64,000 nt of DNA, from assembly GCF_001280565.1 (NCBI RefSeq), contig NZ_LGRO01000001.1, positions 868,001 to 932,000 on the forward strand, given 5' to 3'. This stretch comes from Sulfobacillus thermosulfidooxidans (lineage in GTDB: Bacteria > Bacillota > Sulfobacillia > Sulfobacillales > Sulfobacillaceae). Below, piece after piece: positions 26,832-36,283 of this stretch; within the stretch, counting starts at the first letter, position 1; each line of letters opens with the position of its first letter. Both the position numbers and the translations under genes were made by a program. Under the pieces are notes generated by a model. That model saw only the letters and a list, made by a program, of their open reading frames with translations, was not told the DNA's origin and did not search any database.

Positions 26832-27436
26832 TTCTTGTCCTCGACAATTATGATTCTTTTACCTATAATCTCGTTCAATATTTAGGGATTCTTGGCCATG
26901 AATTGCGTGTAGTGCGGAACGATGAAGTGAGCGTGGAAGAAATTCGGCAGATGAATCCTTCTCGCATTGTTCTGTCACCGGGTCCAGGACGTCCAGAAGA
27001 TGCGGGGATTATGGTCGATCTGATCCGCGCATTAGGTCCCGAAATTCCTGTCTTGGGAGTCTGCTTAGGCCATCAAGCAATTGCTTACGCCTTTGGCGGC
27101 GAAGTGGGACCAGCCGTGCGTCTAATGCATGGTAAGGACGATAAGATTTTTCACAATGAGGAAGACATTTTCCGCGGTTTGCCGCAAGGATTTTTGGCTG
27201 GGCGCTATCATTCGCTGGCCGTCAACGTTGATTCCAGCAATGAGTTGGAAGTGACGGCCAAAAGCAGTGATGGCACGGTCATGGCCATTAGACACCGGTC
27301 CTATCCGATTTTTGGCATCCAGTTTCATCCTGAGTCTGTGTTAACCCCTTTAGGCATGGACATTTTGAAAAACTTCTTGGAGTTATCGGAAGCTGCCCAA
27401 TCTCATTATCAAGGAGAGCATCGCTATGAATACTGA
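26828..27436 (+). CDS. trpG: Anthranilate synthase glutamine amidotransferase subunit
   Basis: Class I glutaminase subunit supplying ammonia to TrpE. 202 residues. MILVLDNYDSFTYNLVQYL is the family N-terminus when GTG 26828 is used, and GGAGG (26816-26820) is 7 nt upstream. ATG 26822 touches the ribosome binding site. The catalytic triad is visible: Cys in GVCLGHQA, His and Glu in FHPESVLTP. LSPGPGRPEDAG is also diagnostic. The subunit could be shared with folate synthesis (PabA role) if a pabB exists elsewhere. Overlaps trpD by 11 nt. Confidence 0.95.
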   Translation: MILVLDNYDSFTYNLVQYLGILGHELRVVRNDEVSVEEIRQMNPSRIVLSPGPGRPEDAGIMVDLIRALGPEIPVLGVCLGHQAIAYAFGGEVGPAVRLMHGKDDKIFHNEEDIFRGLPQGFLAGRYHSLAVNVDSSNELEVTAKSSDGTVMAIRHRSYPIFGIQFHPESVLTPLGMDILKNFLELSEAAQSHYQGEHRYEY

Positions 27437-28472
27437 AGAAGAGTTGATACGTCATGATCTTATGCTGTTAAGTCAAGGCAATAAATTGAATGAACAAGAC
27501 GCATACGCATTGATGGACGCCATTATGAATGGTGCAGCGACTCCGGTTCAAGTGGCCGGCATCCTGATGGCTCTTGCCGTGCGCGGTGAAACGGTAGATG
27601 AATTGACAGGATTTGCCCGAGCAATGCGAGATCATGCGACACCTATTGTTTTAACGAACCGCCCAGTGCTCGATACCTGTGGTACAGGAGGAGATCGGTC
27701 CTTCACGTTTAATGTTTCGACAGTCTCTGCATTTGTGGTGGCCGCTAGTGGGGTCCGTGTCGCTAAACATGGAAACCGTTCAGCGACATCGAAAAGTGGC
27801 AGCGCCGATTTATTAGAAGCGCTAGGTATTCGTATTACTCAAAATCCGGAGGAGGTTGCCCGCTTCGTAGACGAAATCGGATTTGGCTTTCTATTCGCCC
27901 AGCAAATTCATACGTCGATGCGGTTTGCAGCCCAGACTCGCAAAGAATTAGGGGTTCGCACCGTTTTCAATTTGCTGGGACCCTTAACCAATCCTGTGCA
28001 TCCCGAATATCAATTGTTGGGTGTTTTCGGCGAGCAATGGGTGAAGCCGATTACTGAAGTGCTGTCTAGGTTGAAATTACAACGTGCTGTTGTGGTTCAT
28101 GGGGCGGGCGGTCTTGATGAAGTGTCTCTAGCTGGTCCCACAATTTTTGGTATCGCCGATAGTGAGGGTATCCGTTATGGACAATGGATCCCAGAGGATT
28201 TGGGTTTGCCCATGTATCCCAAAGAGGCGTTTCGTGGGGGAGATCCGGCAGAAAACGCTCAAATATGTTACCAGGTATTGCGTGGGGAAGAAGGGCCTTA
28301 CCTGGACATGGTCTTGGCTAATGCAGGCGTGGGGCTTTATGCGGCGGGGGCGGTATCGACACCTAAAGAGGGTGTCGATATGGCGCGCGAGGCGATTCAA
28401 AGCGGGCAAGCAGCACGGATTGTTGACGAGCTCATCTCTCAAAGCCAGCACCAAGAGCAACAGGAGGCATAG
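27426..28472 (+). CDS. trpD: Anthranilate phosphoribosyltransferase
   Basis: Transfers phosphoribose from PRPP to anthranilate. 348 residues. Diagnostic loops are DTCGTGGDRSFTFNVST (PRPP binding), KHGNRSATSKSGSAD, and FNLLGPLTNP. AAGGAGAG precedes ATG 27426 inside the trpG end, giving an 11-nt overlap and likely translational coupling. Not fused to trpG. The C-terminal QSQHQEQQEA is a hydrophilic extension of no evident function. Confidence 0.95.
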   Translation: MNTEEELIRHDLMLLSQGNKLNEQDAYALMDAIMNGAATPVQVAGILMALAVRGETVDELTGFARAMRDHATPIVLTNRPVLDTCGTGGDRSFTFNVSTVSAFVVAASGVRVAKHGNRSATSKSGSADLLEALGIRITQNPEEVARFVDEIGFGFLFAQQIHTSMRFAAQTRKELGVRTVFNLLGPLTNPVHPEYQLLGVFGEQWVKPITEVLSRLKLQRAVVVHGAGGLDEVSLAGPTIFGIADSEGIRYGQWIPEDLGLPMYPKEAFRGGDPAENAQICYQVLRGEEGPYLDMVLANAGVGLYAAGAVSTPKEGVDMAREAIQSGQAARIVDELISQSQHQEQQEA

Positions 28473-28474
28473 GC

Positions 28475-29245
28475 ATGTTCCTCGAAAAGATTGTGGCATC
28501 CGTTAAAGACCGCGTCGATGCGTTAAAAGCGCAAGAAACCGTGTTATATGATTTAGCGAAGAGCCAAGGGCCAGTGAAATCTCTCGCGCAGTCTCTTCGG
28601 CAACATCCTTCGATGCCCTTAGGTATTATTGCCGAATGCAAACAAAAATCACCGTCCAAGGGATGGCTAACTGATCATTATGAGCCGGTAGCGCAGGCCA
28701 AAGGTTACGAACAGCGCGGGGCTCATGGTATTTCTGTTTTGACGGAACCGGAATTTTTTGCTGGCCATTTGACTCATCTCGAACAAGTGAAGCAATCCGT
28801 GAGCCTGCCAGTACTCCGTAAAGACTTTGTGCTAGATCCGGTCCAAATTTTTGAAAGCCGAAGTAGCGGGGCGGATGCGGTATTAATTATCGTCCGCATT
28901 GTGGACGATGTGCAGCTAAGAGATTTAGCTCAAGCAGCTCGGGATGTGGGCATTGAAATGCTCGTCGAAATCCATGCCCCAAACGAACTAGACCGGGCCA
29001 TGACTATCGAGCCTGATATTTTAGGGGTAAACAACCGCGATTTGGACAGTTTTGAAACGCGCTTAACGTTTTCTTTGGAATTGAGCTCCCATATTCCTCA
29101 AGACGTCGTGAAGATTAGTGAAAGTGGGATTCAATCATCCCAGGATGTTGAGCAGATAAGGCGCCATGGCTATACCGGAATTTTGGTGGGAGAACATTTA
29201 ATGCGTGGTGGCAACTTATTGGAGGCATTACAGAGTGGAACCTGA
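28475..29245 (+). CDS. trpC: Indole-3-glycerol-phosphate synthase
   Basis: Ring closure of CdRP to indole-3-glycerol phosphate in a TIM barrel. 256 residues. Key motifs: IAECKQKSPSKGWL (substrate Lys and the SPSxG loop), VLRKDFVLDP (catalytic Lys), MLVEIHAPNELDRA, LGVNNRDLDSFE and SESGIQSSQDV. AGGAGGC precedes ATG 28475, 2 nt after trpD. Not fused to trpF; the two overlap by 11 nt. Confidence 0.96.
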   Translation: MFLEKIVASVKDRVDALKAQETVLYDLAKSQGPVKSLAQSLRQHPSMPLGIIAECKQKSPSKGWLTDHYEPVAQAKGYEQRGAHGISVLTEPEFFAGHLTHLEQVKQSVSLPVLRKDFVLDPVQIFESRSSGADAVLIIVRIVDDVQLRDLAQAARDVGIEMLVEIHAPNELDRAMTIEPDILGVNNRDLDSFETRLTFSLELSSHIPQDVVKISESGIQSSQDVEQIRRHGYTGILVGEHLMRGGNLLEALQSGT

Positions 29246-29798
29246 AGTCAAAATTTGTGGCGTCAAAGATGCTTTAACGGCGCTGGAAGCGCACAAGGCC
29301 GGTGCTGATTACATTGGACTGGTTTTAGCTCCCAGTTCCCGTCAAATATCTCTTGATCACGCACGCCACTTGGTTATGACCTTGCCTGCCGTTCGCTTTG
29401 TCGCGGTTGTTCGTCGCATGAGTCGCGAGGCACTGCAGGAGTTATTAGAAAAAGTACCCTTTTGGGCAGTTCAATATCATGGAGAAGCTGATTTTGATTG
29501 GATCTCGATGGTGCATGAGGCTGGCCGCAAGGCGGTCGCCACCAGACTCGATGAGCGCGCTGATATTATTTTGATGGATGGCCCAGAACCCGGGCAGGGC
29601 CGGACATGGGACTGGCAGCGTCCGGCAAGTGATAAACCGGTGTGGATCGCCGGAGGACTCACGCCCGAAAATGTGGGAACGGTTGTCCGCACGTTGCGTC
29701 CCGATGGCGTGGATGTTTCTAGTGGCGTCGAAACGGATGGCGTGAAGGATATTGGCAAAATTCGGCAATTCATTAAGGAGGCCAAACAATGGCGATGA
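29235..29798 (+). CDS. trpF: Phosphoribosylanthranilate isomerase
   Basis: Amadori rearrangement of PRA to CdRP. 187 residues from GTG 29235. The N-terminus reads [14 protein letters not shown], carrying the catalytic Cys; the other catalytic residue, Asp, lies in [25 protein letters not shown] and [10 protein letters not shown] form the phosphate-binding end of the barrel. The earlier in-frame GTG at 29205 is rejected because GGAGGC at 29221 fits 29235. It overlaps trpB by 10 nt. Confidence 0.93.
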   Translation: MEPEVKICGVKDALTALEAHKAGADYIGLVLAPSSRQISLDHARHLVMTLPAVRFVAVVRRMSREALQELLEKVPFWAVQYHGEADFDWISMVHEAGRKAVATRLDERADIILMDGPEPGQGRTWDWQRPASDKPVWIAGGLTPENVGTVVRTLRPDGVDVSSGVETDGVKDIGKIRQFIKEAKQWR

Positions 29799-30991
29799 TG
29801 AAAGAGGTTCCTGACGAACGCGGGCGGTACGGTTCTTTTGGAGGACGTTACGTTCCTGAAACTTTAATTCCAGCCTTGGATGAACTATCTGTTGCTTACG
29901 AACAGGCTAAACACGATCCCGCTTTTCACCAGGAACTGGATGCCCTCCTTAAAGATTATGTAGGACGTCCTACTCCGTTGCGGCGGGCGGACCGGCTTAG
30001 TGAAAAATTGGGATTTGATGTGTATTTAAAACGGGAAGATTTAAACCATACCGGTGCTCATAAAATCAACAATACCATGGGACAGATTTTATTGGCCCGC
30101 CGTATGGGAAAATCTCGTATTATTGCGGAAACGGGTGCGGGTCAGCACGGGGTCGCCACGGCTACGGCTGCCGCGTTATTTGGGCTTAAAGCGCAGGTTT
30201 ATATGGGGGAGGAAGATGTCAAGCGCCAAGCCTTGAATGTTTACCGGATGCAGCTTTTAGGAGCTGAGGTCATACCCGTATCCTCAGGTTCCAAGACCTT
30301 AAAAGACGCTACCAATGAAGCGATTCGGGATTGGGTCACCAACGTCCGCACGACATTCTATGTCATTGGTTCCGTTGTAGGACCTCATCCCTATCCGATG
30401 ATGGTACGTGACTTTCAATCCGTGATTGGAAAAGAAGCCCGACAGCAATTTCAGAATCTCACGGGGACATTGCCCACGCATATTGTCGCACCCGTCGGGG
30501 GCGGATCCAATTCAATGGGCGTATTTTATGCCTTCCGCAATGATCCCGTCGCGTTAATTGGGGTCGAGGCAGCCGGATCCGGAATTGAAACGGGAAAACA
30601 CGCGGCGACGATAACCGTCGGCATGAAGGGTATTTTACATGGAAGTCTCAGTTATCTTCTCCAAGATGATGATGGTCAGATCATGCCTGCGCATTCAATT
30701 TCTGCAGGACTCGACTATCCCGGTGTGGGCCCTGAACATGCCTATTTTCATGATATAGGACGCGCCCGGTATGATGCGATTACGGACAAAGAGGCCCTAG
30801 CGGCTTTTCACCAGCTCTCGGAGTTGGAGGGCATTATTCCTGCCTTGGAAAGCGCGCATGCTGTAGCCTGGGTTATTAAAGAACAAGACCCATTACGGGA
30901 GCAACAGGCACGCGTACTGATTAATTTATCAGGCCGTGGCGATAAAGATATTGATTCCGTGAGGGATTATGAGGAGGGACATCATGATTAA
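29789..30991 (+). CDS. trpB: Tryptophan synthase beta chain
   Basis: PLP-dependent condensation of indole with serine. 400 residues. [15 protein letters not shown] at the N-terminus, PLP lysine in [25 protein letters not shown] and the phosphate loop [11 protein letters not shown] identify a TrpB1 enzyme. GGAGG with 8-nt spacing precedes ATG 29789. The stop overlaps the trpA start by 8 nt, giving stoichiometric coupling with its partner subunit. Confidence 0.97.
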   Translation: MAMMKEVPDERGRYGSFGGRYVPETLIPALDELSVAYEQAKHDPAFHQELDALLKDYVGRPTPLRRADRLSEKLGFDVYLKREDLNHTGAHKINNTMGQILLARRMGKSRIIAETGAGQHGVATATAAALFGLKAQVYMGEEDVKRQALNVYRMQLLGAEVIPVSSGSKTLKDATNEAIRDWVTNVRTTFYVIGSVVGPHPYPMMVRDFQSVIGKEARQQFQNLTGTLPTHIVAPVGGGSNSMGVFYAFRNDPVALIGVEAAGSGIETGKHAATITVGMKGILHGSLSYLLQDDDGQIMPAHSISAGLDYPGVGPEHAYFHDIGRARYDAITDKEALAAFHQLSELEGIIPALESAHAVAWVIKEQDPLREQQARVLINLSGRGDKDIDSVRDYEEGHHD

Positions 30992-31781
30992 TGTCGGAAC
31001 CAGCGTGGCACAAGTTTTTGAGCATACCAAATCCGAAGGGCGTGCAGCACTCATCCCGTATGTTACGGCAGGTCATCCCCATTTAGGCGATCTGGAAGAA
31101 CTTGTACGCGCCATGAATGATGCCGGAGCCGACATCATTGAAATCGGGATTCCCTTTTCTGATCCCCTAGCAGATGGCCCGGTATTACAGAAAGCGGCCA
31201 CGAAAGCTTTAAATAATGGGACTAAAATCCGTGATGTCCTGCAGGCTACGGAGAGGCTCAGTGCGCACTCTGTCCCACTTGTCTATCTCACCTATTTTAA
31301 TCCTGTCTTTCACTATGGCGTGCGGGATTTTCTTAAAGCCGCCCGGGATAGTGGCGTGAAAGGAATCATCATCCCCGATCTGCCCTGGGAAGAAAGCGAT
31401 GAGGTATTTCATGACACTCAAGAATTAGGAATGTCTTTGATCCCCCTTGTGGCGCCCACATCGACGGATGCGCACATTGCATCGTTGGCCAAAGCGACCG
31501 GATTTGTGTACGGCGTGTCCGTGACGGGTGTGACAGGGGTACGTCAAGAAGTGGATGCCGGCGTGAAAACTCTGGTGGAACGGGTTAAGCGGCAGATTTC
31601 ACTGCCTCTAGCTATCGGATTTGGCATTTCAACCCCCGAGCATGCACGCTATGTGGGAAGCGTAGCCGATGGCGTCATTGTCGGGAGTGCGCTAGTCCGC
31701 CGCATCGACGAGGCAGGGGTCGATGCGGCCAAGCAAACGTATGAATTTGTCTCGGCACTACGCAAGGCGTTATCAGATTAA
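30984..31781 (+). CDS. trpA: Tryptophan synthase alpha chain
   Basis: Cleaves indole-3-glycerol phosphate to indole and glyceraldehyde-3-phosphate. 265 residues. Catalytic Glu in [17 protein letters not shown] and catalytic Asp in the [11 protein letters not shown] segment; [12 protein letters not shown] and [10 protein letters not shown] complete the barrel. ATG 30984 follows GAGGAGGG. It is the last gene of trpEGDCFBA; the promoter of the next T-box unit begins 10 nt after its stop and I see no terminator in between, so some read-through into the aro unit is possible. Confidence 0.96.
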   Translation: MINVGTSVAQVFEHTKSEGRAALIPYVTAGHPHLGDLEELVRAMNDAGADIIEIGIPFSDPLADGPVLQKAATKALNNGTKIRDVLQATERLSAHSVPLVYLTYFNPVFHYGVRDFLKAARDSGVKGIIIPDLPWEESDEVFHDTQELGMSLIPLVAPTSTDAHIASLAKATGFVYGVSVTGVTGVRQEVDAGVKTLVERVKRQISLPLAIGFGISTPEHARYVGSVADGVIVGSALVRRIDEAGVDAAKQTYEFVSALRKALSD

Positions 31782-31790
31782 AAAAAGGCC

Positions 31791-31819
31791 TTGACATCAC
31801 CCAGATGACGGTGTATTAT
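31791..31819 (+). promoter_or_regulatory. Sigma-A promoter of the aroF leader
   Basis: Perfect TTGACA (31791-31796), exactly 17-nt spacer, TATTAT (31814-31819), directly after trpA and about 20 bp before T-box stem I. Confidence 0.85.
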
Positions 31820-31837
31820 CCGTGAAAACATGGTAAA

Positions 31838-32097
31838 GCGATGATTGGGAAGGGGTCGGAAATCGAAGGCGCAGAGAGTCGGCGGGTGGTGTAAGCCGAT
31901 CCTTTGATTCCAGACCGTACCCCCATGAGTGTGCATCGAACGTGTCTTGTACACTAGTAGAGAATCCGGAGTCCTACCGTTAACGAGGAGTAGCTGTGTT
32001 AGCAGCTAGCTGAGTGGCTAGGTAACTAGTCAGTAGGGTGGTACCACGGAGAATTCAAGGCCTTCGTCCCTAAGGGACAATGGGCCTTATTTTTTTG
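31838..32097 (+). promoter_or_regulatory. T-box leader, probably tRNA-Tyr responsive
   Basis: Second T-box, with the same GCGATGATTGGGAAG opening as the trp leader. Stem I pairs AATCGAAGG with CCTTTGATT. The best specifier candidate is TAC (Tyr) at 31918-31920, just before CCCCC that can pair with GGGG. T-box AGGGTGGTACCACGG lies at 32035-32049. The terminator AAGGCC (32057-32062) pairs with GGCCTT (32083-32088), then a T-run. The bulge TGGT pairs with discriminator A73, which fits tRNA-Tyr or tRNA-Phe and excludes tRNA-Trp. The Tyr reading is less certain than the T-box call. Confidence 0.85.
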
Positions 32098-32126
32098 GAA
32101 AAATCGTCACGGAAGAGGGATGGGTC

Positions 32127-33137
32127 ATGATTGTCGTCATGAAGAAAAATGCTCCAGAGCAAGACATCGATGCCGTTACAGAACGGTTGAAATCGGAAGG
32201 ATTTCAAGTGCATATCTCACGGGGAGTCGAAAAAACGATAATTGGGGTAATAGGCGAAGGAACAGAGGAGGTAATTCGTTTGGCATCCATGCAATCGGTT
32301 GAGCAAGTTGTTCCCGTAAGACGGCCCTACAAATTAGTGAGCCGTGATTTTCATCCTGATGATACGGTAGTTCAAGTGGGAAATGCCAAATTTGGGAGCA
32401 AGCAAGTGGTTGTGATTGCCGGACCGTGCGCGGTCGAAGGTCATGAACAGGTTATGCAGGCCGCTCGTGTTGTACATGATCTGGGACTCATGGTTCTGCG
32501 TGGAGGCGCCTACAAACCCCGAACCTCGCCTTACAGTTTCCAAGGTATGGGAGTTGAAGGACTTAAGATTTTAGCTGAAGCGCGAGAGCGATTTGGACTG
32601 ATGGTCGTGACCGAAGCTGTTGATCGGGAAAGTTTAAATTATGTGGCTGAGTGGGCCGACATTATTCAAATTGGTGCCCGTAACATGCAAAACTTTGAGT
32701 TATTAAAGGCCGCAGGACATTCGAATAAACCCGTGCTATTAAAGCGGGGGCTTTCGGCCACGATTGACGAGTGGCTGATGGCTGCCGAATACATTGCCGC
32801 CAATGGGAATCCCAATATTATTTTGTGTGAGCGCGGAATTCGGACTTACGAAACTAAGACCCGAAACACCCTAGATTTAAGTGCAATCCCTGTGGTAAAG
32901 CAGTTATCCCATCTCCCAATTATTATTGATCCGTCCCACTCAACCGGACAATGGAGCTGGGTTGCACCCATGGCACGAGCGGCCGTCGCTGCTGGCGCTG
33001 ACGGTTTAATAATCGAGGCTCACCCCAATCCCACGGAAGCATTGTCCGATGGTCCGCAGAGTCTCAGCCTTCCTCACTTGAGCGAGTTAGTTGAGTCTTT
33101 GCGTCCCATTGCCGAAGCGGTAGGACGGACCTTGTGA
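32127..33137 (+). CDS. aroF: DAHP synthase (3-deoxy-7-phosphoheptulonate synthase)
   Basis: First step of the shikimate pathway: PEP plus erythrose-4-phosphate. 336 residues of the small (type I-beta) class with an N-terminal ferredoxin-like regulatory domain ([14 protein letters not shown] to about residue 70), as in the Thermotoga enzyme, where it mediates Tyr or Phe inhibition. Catalytic-domain motifs are [53 protein letters not shown] and [11 protein letters not shown]. Control by a Tyr-type T-box agrees with the role. Overlaps tyrA by 4 nt (GTGA). Confidence 0.95.
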   Translation: MIVVMKKNAPEQDIDAVTERLKSEGFQVHISRGVEKTIIGVIGEGTEEVIRLASMQSVEQVVPVRRPYKLVSRDFHPDDTVVQVGNAKFGSKQVVVIAGPCAVEGHEQVMQAARVVHDLGLMVLRGGAYKPRTSPYSFQGMGVEGLKILAEARERFGLMVVTEAVDRESLNYVAEWADIIQIGARNMQNFELLKAAGHSNKPVLLKRGLSATIDEWLMAAEYIAANGNPNIILCERGIRTYETKTRNTLDLSAIPVVKQLSHLPIIIDPSHSTGQWSWVAPMARAAVAAGADGLIIEAHPNPTEALSDGPQSLSLPHLSELVESLRPIAEAVGRTL

Positions 33138-33991
33138 AAGTCGGGGTCATTGGATTGGGGTTAATTGGCGGGTCGGTGGCAAAAGCCTGCCTGAGGGCTG
33201 GATGGACAGTCTATGCCTATGACGTGAATTCTCGGGTAATCGAACGAGCACGAGAAGAGGGAATTATTGTCGATACGACATGGCAACAGTGGATTCAAGA
33301 CATTGATCAAATTGTCTTGGCCACGCCCTTGAACGATGTTGCTATATGGATCCCACGAATCTTAAATCACTCCCAGGCGGGTTGTACGATTGTTGATATG
33401 AGCTCGGTCAAAGGCATATTTCAATCCATTTATGCGCAAATTCAACCCCCATTCGCCCTATTATCCCTGCATCCAATGGCCGGCAAGGAGGTTCGAGGCT
33501 TTGAACATAGCGATAGCCGCTTGTTTGAAGGTCGCTCGTGTTTGATTGTGGAGGTCGAGGGAATCCGCCCAGACCCTCATCTCGTTCAACAATGGATGAC
33601 CGTTTTGGGAAGTAATCCGGTATGGGTGCCATGGGATCAGCACGATCAGCTGATGAGTCTGGTAAGCCATACTCCCTATTTGATTTCCGCAGCCGTCTTG
33701 ACGCTGGCCAAAAACTCGGACAACACGCTACCTTTGTGGCCTCAAGTGGTGGGAACAGGTTTTCTGGATGTGACACGCATTGGTGCCAGTGATGAACGAT
33801 TATGGAAAGAAATACTCAAAGCGAATGAAGGGCATATAAGAGAAACTTTTGCGCAATTTACGCAATTAATTCACGAATGGAACGACCAAATTCAACGCGG
33901 GGAATGGCCGAAAGCGTTGCAGGATACTGCAGCCATCCGTAACAAGGCCGTATCAAAATTTCCCCGGACCTCCTCACCGCCAAATGGCTAA
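33134..33991 (+). CDS. tyrA: Prephenate/arogenate dehydrogenase
   Basis: NAD(P)-dependent oxidative decarboxylation toward tyrosine. 285 residues. Rossmann motif [16 protein letters not shown] at the N-terminus, ATPLNDVA after strand 4, DMSSVKG, and [12 protein letters not shown] with the conserved catalytic His. There is no C-terminal ACT domain, so tyrosine feedback would have to act on this core or on AroF. GTG 33134 overlaps the aroF stop. It strengthens the Tyr assignment of the T-box upstream. Confidence 0.92.
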   Translation: MKVGVIGLGLIGGSVAKACLRAGWTVYAYDVNSRVIERAREEGIIVDTTWQQWIQDIDQIVLATPLNDVAIWIPRILNHSQAGCTIVDMSSVKGIFQSIYAQIQPPFALLSLHPMAGKEVRGFEHSDSRLFEGRSCLIVEVEGIRPDPHLVQQWMTVLGSNPVWVPWDQHDQLMSLVSHTPYLISAAVLTLAKNSDNTLPLWPQVVGTGFLDVTRIGASDERLWKEILKANEGHIRETFAQFTQLIHEWNDQIQRGEWPKALQDTAAIRNKAVSKFPRTSSPPNG

Positions 33992-34025
33992 GTCCGCCAA
34001 TTTTTAGTAATCGAAAGGAATGAAC

Positions 34026-35333
34026 ATGGTTATGGAATTAACACCCTGCAATCATCCTGTCCAGGGTATTTTACGTCCTCCTAGTGATAAATCCATTACT
34101 CACCGTGCGATCTTGTTTTCGGCTTTAGCTCGAGGTACCGTACGCGTTGCTCATCCCTTGGTGGCAGAAGATACCCTTTCGAGTAGACGACTAGTGGAAA
34201 GTTTAGGCGTGAGCGTGAACGCTGGACCTGATGAATGGATCCTGACTTCGCCAGGACCTACAGGGTGGCAAAGCGATAGGGCAGTAATTGACTGTGGGAA
34301 TTCCGGAACCACCATGCGACTGGGGATGGGACTCCTAGCTTTATCGGCTTCCGGTCGCACCTTAATCGGTGATGCGTCATTATCGCAACGACCTATGGAA
34401 CGCGTGGCGCGTCCACTCCGGCAAATGGGAATCGATGTCGAGACTACGCAAGGCCATGCCCCCGTTATGGTTCACAATCGCGGACCCTACCATGGTCTTA
34501 GCTATTCGATGCCGATGGCTTCGGCTCAGGTGAAATCCGCTCTGATCCTTGCCGCGTTAGGAGCCAGGACACCATCTGAAATTATAGAGCCCTATCCCAC
34601 GCGCGATCATACAGAACGGATGCTGAAACAGATGGGGGCACGAATAATGATTACGGCGGACCATCATATTATGGTTGAACCACTTGACGATTGGCAGGCG
34701 TTAAGTCTTGTTCCGTTCCAGGTTCCTGGCGATCCTTCTTCGGGGGCGTTTTGGGCTGCGTTAGCCGCTCTTATTCCGGGTTCTTCTTTAACATTAAAAG
34801 AAATTTCTCTTAGTCCTCGGCGCATTGGGTTTTTTCGACTACTCCAGCAAATGGGATCCCGAATTGATATCGATATGGTATCGGACAGAGAGGATATCGG
34901 CCATTTGACGGTCACGCACCAGCCTCTTCACGCGGTTACGGTTACAGCGGAACAAGTTCCTGATATGATTGATGAAATTCCTTTGGTCGCGTTGATGGCC
35001 ACTCAAGCCCTCGGAGACACGGTGATATCTGGAGCAGAAGAATTGCGGGTTAAGGAAACTGACCGCATTCAAGCTACGGTTATAAATCTTAAACAACTCG
35101 GTGCACACATCGAAGAGAAAGAGGATGGCATGGTGATTCATGGCCCCACCCCGCTACATGGCGGTTCTGTCAGAAGTTTTGGTGATCACCGCATGGCGAT
35201 GATGTTGGCAGTGGCGGCAGCTATTGCATCATCTCCGGTAATCCTGGATGATGTAAGTAGTGTGGCTATCAGTTACCCCACGTTTTTTGAGCAATATCAG
35301 CACTGGCAACAGGGTTACGCTTTTCACGATTAG
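34026..35333 (+). CDS. aroA: 3-phosphoshikimate 1-carboxyvinyltransferase (EPSP synthase)
   Basis: Adds enolpyruvyl to shikimate-3-phosphate. 435 residues. LRPPSDKSITHRAILFSALA is the N-terminal PEP/S3P loop; GNSGTTMRLGMG is the signature (family LFLGNAGTAMR); SAQVKSALILAAL and VKETDRIQA complete the active site, with DHRMAMMLAVAAA at the end. The residue pattern GNSGTT is of the class II type seen in many Firmicutes. AAAGGA (34014-34019) fits ATG 34026; ATG 34020 abuts it. It lies 34 nt after tyrA in the T-box unit. Confidence 0.95.
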   Translation: MVMELTPCNHPVQGILRPPSDKSITHRAILFSALARGTVRVAHPLVAEDTLSSRRLVESLGVSVNAGPDEWILTSPGPTGWQSDRAVIDCGNSGTTMRLGMGLLALSASGRTLIGDASLSQRPMERVARPLRQMGIDVETTQGHAPVMVHNRGPYHGLSYSMPMASAQVKSALILAALGARTPSEIIEPYPTRDHTERMLKQMGARIMITADHHIMVEPLDDWQALSLVPFQVPGDPSSGAFWAALAALIPGSSLTLKEISLSPRRIGFFRLLQQMGSRIDIDMVSDREDIGHLTVTHQPLHAVTVTAEQVPDMIDEIPLVALMATQALGDTVISGAEELRVKETDRIQATVINLKQLGAHIEEKEDGMVIHGPTPLHGGSVRSFGDHRMAMMLAVAAAIASSPVILDDVSSVAISYPTFFEQYQHWQQGYAFHD

Positions 35334-35368
35334 AGATCCAATGACCACCACGTGGAAGGAATTATGTT

Positions 35369-36283
35369 ATGTACATTGGTGTTGATGGTGGGGGTACTTC
35401 TACGCGCGGCATAATAGAAATCGAGGACGGCCGTTTCGGGGAATTGGCGACGTCTTCGGCGTCGAATCTCCTAATGGTCGGCCCAGATCTCGCGTATGCG
35501 GCTATGGATGAGGTTATTGACCGTCTCAGTCAACAGGCCGATATAAGTGTAGTGGAAGGCGTTATCGGCGTAGCGGGAGCTGATCGGCTGGAAGTGCTGA
35601 GTTCATGGCAACGGTATTTTGCCAGGCGTGGGATTAAACGACTCTGGATTACAGGCGATTATTGGTTGCCGTGGGCCAATTTTACCAAAGGCGCTGATGG
35701 GGTCATCGGTATATTGGGGACCGGATCGATATTTTTTGGTAGGCATGGCGCCAAAACATTACGTTTAGGCGGGTATGGTTGGAAATTGGGGGATGTGGGC
35801 TCTGGGCTATCGTTGGGACAACAAGCAATCAGAAAAGCTATGGAATCATGGGAAGGTATCCAACCGCGCACTCTTTTGGTGCCTAAGTGTTTGGAATTTT
35901 TTGCTGTATCCTCGATGCAAGACGTTCTAGACCAACTGTATCGTCCATCTTTTCCCCTGCGACACCTTGCTGATTTTGCGTCCGAGGTTTTTTCTGCTGC
36001 CATGATGGGGGATCTCCTCGCTGATCAATTGCTGAAGGCAGAGGCCGAAAAAATTATGAGAAATTTCGACACATTAATTACTGCATTGCCCATCGATGCT
36101 CCCATTGTGGGCGTGAGTGGAGGGCTTGCTCGGTTTTGGCAACCGTATCTGGCGCGTTTAATCCAAAAAGAAAATCCCTTGATGTCTTTGTTAGTGATTG
36201 ACGAGCCTGCGGTATATGGGGCAGTGTGGCTTGCAAAAAAATGGAGTCAAGAAAGGCGGCCTTATGATGTTCCTGAGTCATGA
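35369..36283 (+). CDS. BadF/BcrA-type N-acetylglucosamine kinase
   Basis: 304-residue ASKHA-fold sugar kinase. The phosphate-1 loop is YIGVDGGGTSTRGII and the second glycine-rich loop is IGILGTGSIFFGR; a further GDVGSGLSLGQQAIRKA motif is typical of GlcNAc and MurNAc kinases of the BadF/BadG family. It probably phosphorylates GlcNAc taken from cell-wall turnover, because nagA follows with a 20-nt overlap. GGAAGG is about 12 nt before ATG 35369. Exact sugar specificity (GlcNAc, MurNAc or both) cannot be decided here. Confidence 0.82.
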   Translation: MYIGVDGGGTSTRGIIEIEDGRFGELATSSASNLLMVGPDLAYAAMDEVIDRLSQQADISVVEGVIGVAGADRLEVLSSWQRYFARRGIKRLWITGDYWLPWANFTKGADGVIGILGTGSIFFGRHGAKTLRLGGYGWKLGDVGSGLSLGQQAIRKAMESWEGIQPRTLLVPKCLEFFAVSSMQDVLDQLYRPSFPLRHLADFASEVFSAAMMGDLLADQLLKAEAEKIMRNFDTLITALPIDAPIVGVSGGLARFWQPYLARLIQKENPLMSLLVIDEPAVYGAVWLAKKWSQERRPYDVPES

